Assembly: GCA_035235625.1 (NCBI GenBank)
Contig: CP141140.1
Location: 64,802,282 to 64,866,281 of the forward strand
DNA: 64,000 bases
From: Saururus chinensis
Taxonomy: Eukaryota > Streptophyta > Magnoliopsida > Piperales > Saururaceae
Direction of reading: 5' to 3'
Part shown: positions 59,103 to 64,000 of the stretch, one piece after another
Numbering within the stretch: position 1 is the first letter of the stretch
Layout: every line of letters starts with the position of its first letter
Notes under the pieces: generated by a model
Database searches by the model: none
What the model was told of the DNA's origin: nothing
What the model saw: only the letters and a program-made list of their open reading frames with translations
Program-made: the position numbers and the translations under genes

Positions 59103-59905
59103 AATGCTTTTTACATGCATATTCTTGTTATGTTTTGAAATTAATTTTTAGTGATCTGTGTTAAATTGTGTGAGATTAAGGTAAATAAGTTAATGTGTGG
59201 AAGGGCTGAACCACTAGTGGTAAAAGGCCGACCTAGTCTGGCCAGGCTACTGGTGGGTTAATTGGTGGCTGCAGGCTGAAGATGAGCCACTAGCTGTCCT
59301 AGGTGGTGGGGAAGGACTGGTTGTGGCCATCCCCTTCCCTTCTTCCCCCTAAAACTCAGAATAGAGACATAAGAGTTGGTTGACCAAGGGTCGGCGGCCA
59401 AGCCACCCTCCTCCGTACCTCAACTGACCCTCCCTAGTTTGGTCTAGGAAGACTCTCGCCGGAAGCTATCTATTGTCGGATGGTTATCGACTGACTTGGG
59501 AAACTTCCCCCTGTGGGTCATGGTAGAGCATAAAGAAGTGGTAAGGCAAAGAGATCACGGCCAACGACTAGCAGCTGGACCAAAGCCTCTGGGATCACTG
59601 CTCAATGGCAACCTGAGCCAGCTTAGGACTAGCCTTGGATGCCATTGCACCTATCATCGATAGCCAACTGAGGGTAGGAATATAGGCCCAAACCAAGGGC
59701 ATATGCCCCACCCTTCAATGGATCGGGGAATGGGAGGTCCACCCAGGTAGTGATTGGGAAGAATCACCACCTTTTGACCCACGTTCGGGGGGAGCCTAGT
59801 CCACTAGCAGTAGCGGGAAGTCCAACTGCTAGATTTATGCAGTTGTCTCCGCAGGGAAGATGACTGCTAGGCTGGGGAATTAATCCCCGGTTAGTAAAAA
59901 AAGGG

Positions 59906-59927
59906 ATATATATATATATATATATAT

Positions 59928-59970
<43 letters not shown>
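59906..59970. repeat. (TA)n(TGA)n compound microsatellite
   Basis: About 12 TA units (59,906-59,929) run directly into about 14 ATG/TGA units (59,928-59,970) within the family 2 LTR. The related LTR at 39,425-42,902 lacks it at the corresponding position (near 40,580-40,600), so the tract expanded after the two copies separated. Confidence 0.9.
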
Positions 59971-59972
<2 letters not shown>

Positions 59973-61626
59973 CAGGTCTAGTTCAAAAGGGTGTACATGC
60001 CCAAAATTTTTAGAAAAATTACCAATAGACGTTGAGAAGGGGCCGAGTGTGATGACCAAGTTTCAGCCCTAGGAAAAATCCCAAAGGTCTATAAAATAAC
60101 CATTTTACCCTAACAATTAAGTCGCAATTCAATAACTTGGCTCCGGTCCAAAGGCATATGAGTAGAGTTAAAAATTGTGAAAAATCCTAGTGAGAGGTGT
60201 TGTGTACCCAAAATATGGACCAATTCCCATAGTTGGGAAAAATCCCAACAAATAGGTTATTGATTAATTTACCCCTAAGGTTTAAGGTTAAATGTTAACT
60301 GAACTAAGGTCAATTCAAGGGGTTCATGGGCCCCGTGAAGCGCCAAAAAATTTATCATGGGTCCCTAACATCAAGGGTACCTTTGAACCCAATTTTGGAC
60401 CTATTAAATTTCAAGAAGGCATTTGAATGGAATAATAGAAATACCCCTATTAGTGGATTGCCTGCATTCATGTGAATGCAAGCACAAACCAATTTGAGAG
60501 TGGAGCCTATAGAGTGATCAATGTCTTGAAGTAGATAGAAAGAGAGTAAGATGACTAGAATGACCAAAGAAGATGATCATATCACATGTGGGAGGATTAC
60601 CTCAATGCCCTTAGGGCAATCTACCCCGTTTTCACTTAAATGGATACCCTTGCCAACAAAAGTGAGGGTACCCCATAACAATAGTAAATGACTTCAAATG
60701 AAAGGGGCATGATCAAGAGGTGACACAAAGACCTTGCATGATGCATAGAAAATATTTATATTCCTAGGCTTAAATTTGTATAGCCCTAGCCTTGTAAATG
60801 AGTGCAATTGGCCTTTGTTTATTACTAATGGTCTTGAGTCATGTTAGTGTTGTTTATTAAGATTTATGCAAGCCCATATTATTTATGTTCACTTTTCTGA
60901 TGTATACTTTTAATGTGGATGTGTTAGCAATATAATGGTAACTTGAGATTATAAAGATTAATCAAGAGAGATTGGCTGGATTTGGATTGGAGGAAGGGCA
61001 CCTAATCAATATAAAGACTAAAATACTTTTAATAGGATTTGAGACTAGTTTATAGAGTAAACAGGGCCCTGACGTAGAACTTACCTTGGTTAGTGAATAG
61101 GCCCTTGACATATGAACTTACCTTCGTTAATGAACTGATGGTGGTTATGGGAGTTTACCATAGTTTCATGGAGTCTTATAAAATTCAGGATATTTCTAAG
61201 TCACAGTTCATTGGATGAGTTGTTTATTAGGTCGATTCATAGTGTAAAGAGGACCTAATGGTTTTCACGAATACTTGACAAGATAAAATTGATTTGACTC
61301 TTAAGTTTTAAGAGTTGGGGAGTCAATGGTCATATAGACCATAAACTTCTATGAGTTACATTATTTATTGTCATTGAGAATATTTCTCCCAAAGTTGGGG
61401 AGGGTGGAGAATGTAATACGTGTATATTTTTTCACAACCATGACTATTTGGGTATTGGCCTAGAAAAGTCTTTACCATGGTTTCATGCAGTGATGCAGGT
61501 CTTCATTTGACCATAGTACACATGAAAAATAGAGTTGTATAAACATCATGGAAGACTTGTGTTTCTCACTAATATGTGTTGATGAGCACAGTTGAGATCT
61601 ACAACTCTATATTCGTGGCAGGCTAA

Positions 61627-63682
61627 TGTAATACCCTGCTTTTCCGATTACATCTAACCAAGGGGCTAGAAGTAATTAGTTAATTTTTTAATAAATTATT
61701 TAGGGTTTCAAAGATTGAAACCTCCATATATGAGTAGAGCTCGAAGAAATGAGCGTAGTGAATCGAAGAACGTGCAAAACAAAGGTCAGAACCGAAAGTT
61801 AAGCATTCAAGAAGTGTGCAATATAGGCGGGACCCACTTAAAAAGGGCGCTATATACTGCTTTAAGTGGGCTTGTATTTAAGGGTTCGTCGATATGAGTC
61901 CAACAATATTGAGAATGTGTGAATCCGAGTCCGGGGTAGAAAGTTACGCACATTTGAAGATAAATAAAAGAGAAAGAAAATGCGTCGTGCGAGATGAACG
62001 CATGTGTGACGCTCGTTAATGTGATGCACATGATGAATGCTCACACAACACACATTAATGCGATGCACGTAAAGCACATAAAGCACTTTGCAACATGCAG
62101 ATGATGCAGGCATTGCGCCAAGCGCGCGGTGCCAAAATGGCTGGCGCTGCCACGAAAACCGAGATGTCGTTGTTTCAATGCACTGGTGCCTATATATATA
62201 CCCCATTTTTAGTCATTTTATAGCACGAACTTTGTTTTCTTAGTTTCTAAGCGTTCTAAGTCCGATTTAGACCATCAAGAGGCATTCTTAACTAAATCGA
62301 GCGTGCTTTATGCAATAGAGGGGTCCTTTCTTCGAGTTGGAGACCGTATGAGGAAAACACGTCCTGAGATAAGAAGAGATTATGCACGTTATCCTCGAGC
62401 ACCAAAGAACTTCTCTTTCTTTGTTTCTGATCGTTCTGACTTTAATTTAGCATGTCTAAGAGGCATTCTTAAGTGAATCGAGTTCTCTGAGTTGGCGACC
62501 GTAATAGGAGGAAACACCCTGAGACAAGGAGAGGCCCTACCCGTCATCTTCGAGCACCGGAGAAAGAAAAAAGGGTCAAGAACAAGAGGGGATTCTATTT
62601 GCAATTGCCGGGCCACAACAAAAGAAGTGACCCGGAGTAGGGGAGGCTCTGTCCTCCAACGAAGAGCCACCCAGTAAGAGATGCATCCCCATGCTAAGGG
62701 GAGGCTCCGTCCACAGTTCATAAGCATAGGAGAAAAATATCTCTTAAAAGAGGATGTTATGTTCGTCACCTCCGAACACGTAAAGTAAGGAGCATCTCCA
62801 AGTGAAAGGATGCTACGTCCACCGCTTCCAGTGTCTCCAATAAGTAAGTATTTTTTATCTTCTGTTTTAATATAAGTATATGAATACGTATGTACCTGAA
62901 GTAGTCAACTTAGGATGTTAAATGACTTATATGCTTGCACATCTTAATTAGTGATAATAATATATTAATTAAGATGTATGATTTGTTATAATTTAATATG
63001 TTCTAATTTGAATTATTTTGTTATGCTTTATCCGATATGATCTATAATATCCTACTATGCTTTGATCTATCGTGTTATGATATGCTGTGTTTAGTTGTGA
63101 TTAAATGTGATGTGTCTCGCTCTAGGATAGAACGAGACGTGTGATGTGTTCGGTCTCGCTCTGGGGTAGAGTGAGACATGTAAATGTGTTATGTTCTGCT
63201 CTATAGTAGAGTGATATGTGTGATTTCATTAATTTATTAACTTTCGCTTTACTCCGATAGATTACGAGTTTCAGCATGTCTCCGATTGAATATCAGTATA
63301 TATGTATTTTAACGTATATAATTTTGTGATGCCTGATGTATGTAATAGCCATTAGGCAGAACTATGTCCAGATCTGATCATATTGGAATAATATTGTAAA
63401 TATTATCCAATACATACGTAGATAACCAATGACAAGACAATGTTGGTCCGATCCAAATTAATTATAATTATAAGTTTTATTCTGATTTACACGCGATAAA
63501 TTTTGAAGCTTCGTCATGTGTATGTAAGCGTTACAACTCGAGTCTACGTACAAAGAAGCTTTGAAGCTCTGTAGTGTGCAGACGAATATTGTGCATTTTG
63601 CACATAGACGATGATTCCTTTTTGAGAAAGAAAATTTTTTATTAGGAGATTTCTGGACCTCGGCTCAATTCGGGGAGTTACA
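61627..63682 (+). mobile_element. Solo LTR (family 1) nested in the family 2 LTR
   Basis: Starts TGTAATACCCTGCTTTTCCG and ends CGGGGAGTTACA, flanked by GCTAA (61,622-61,626) and ACTAA (63,683-63,687), a 4/5 match. At 2,056 bp it equals the reconstructed length of the family 1 copy at 29,705-35,914 and shares its landmarks in order: GATTACAT..TAACC, GGCGGGACCCACTT, a minisatellite (about 62,340-62,840), the ATCTTAATTAGT palindrome, and GGCAGAACTATGTC (63,355). Three ~45-bp repeats around CTCGCTCTAG-GTAGAGTGAGAC lie at 63,115-63,215. No gag or pol. Confidence 0.82.
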
Positions 63683-64000
63683 ACTAATAATTGGGTATTA
63701 GGAGATTTCTTTGAGAGTCAAATTATTTTTGGGTTAGTATATATTTATATTATGTTCATATTTTTTTACACTGCAATTATAGTATATTGACCTTCATAGA
63801 GAGTTTGATTTTGTTAAACCTAAAGTTAGGTCAAAACAATGATGGATGGTTAGTATCATGTGTCATTTTAGTTGACATATGATGTACTTGTTTGTCCAAG
63901 GGTTTAGACGATGTTATTAATTATTAAACAATAGTTGTGAGATAATTAATGATACTATTTTTTTATTACTAATTAAAACAAGTAGAACAATTAAAGGATT

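Larger units (their letters stand above)
55459..64000 (+). mobile_element. Diverged LTR of family 2, interrupted twice, running off the window
   Basis: Starts TGTAAAGTCAGGGAATTTTA and matches the solo LTR at 39,425-42,902 in three separated blocks: 55,459-56,016 (with CACAAAGAACGCACAAATCGG, GGGATTAGGAACCCTAATCC), about 59,103-61,626 (with GAAATACCCCTATTAGTGGA, TGAGAGTGGAGCCT) and 63,683-64,000 (with TTATTAAACAATAG..., AACAAGTAGAACAATTAAA). The gaps are filled by the insertions at 56,017-59,102 and 61,627-63,682. The 3' end is outside the window. Confidence 0.7.

Noticed and set aside
62389-62769. 126-codon minus-strand open frame
   Set aside because: It spans the minisatellite array of a solo LTR and has no domain.
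1-64000. CRISPR arrays, bacterial operons, rRNA or tRNA genes
   Set aside because: Tandem repeats here are LTR minisatellites without spacer structure. The genes are spliced eukaryotic genes. No convincing tRNA cloverleaf or rRNA stretch was recognised by eye; a tRNAscan-type search would settle it.

Overview
This is nuclear DNA from a flowering plant. It holds two intron-rich housekeeping genes and tens of kilobases of decayed LTR retrotransposons, solo LTRs and MITEs. Exon 1 of the first gene is strikingly GC-rich while later exons are AT-rich. That 5' GC gradient, together with the repeat content, suggests a non-grass monocot; this placement is an inference of low confidence.

Layout. 1-4.8 kb: repeats, a CACTA-type MITE and a tandem duplication. 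4,790-25,757 (minus strand): a complete 23-exon gene for an importin-11-like nuclear transport receptor. I could join all exons in frame to 1,013 codons. Its introns 5 (3.6 kb) and 1 (7.2 kb) are swollen by nested transposons: a gypsy remnant, a hAT-like element and a MULE-like MITE in intron 5; back-to-back copia fragments and an antisense LINE in intron 1. 25.8-45.5 kb: no genes. This stretch includes a five-level nest of transposons (27,981-36,801) and a 3.5-kb solo LTR (39,425-42,902) inside an older reversed LTR. 45,750-49,566 (plus strand): a complete 7-exon gene (573 codons) for an ER J-domain co-chaperone of the ERDJ3A/TMS1 type. 49.6-64 kb: non-coding, with MITEs and a second nest of LTRs that runs off the window.

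The two genes are unrelated in function (nuclear import; ER protein folding) and are separated by about 20 kb of repeats. The most rewarding structure is the repeat stratigraphy. Target-site duplications, plus uninserted paralogous copies inside the same window, allow the order of insertions to be read directly. Nearly every LTR is solo, with TG...CA ends and 5-bp duplications but no internal region. I found no new coding system, CRISPR array, rRNA or convincing tRNA.
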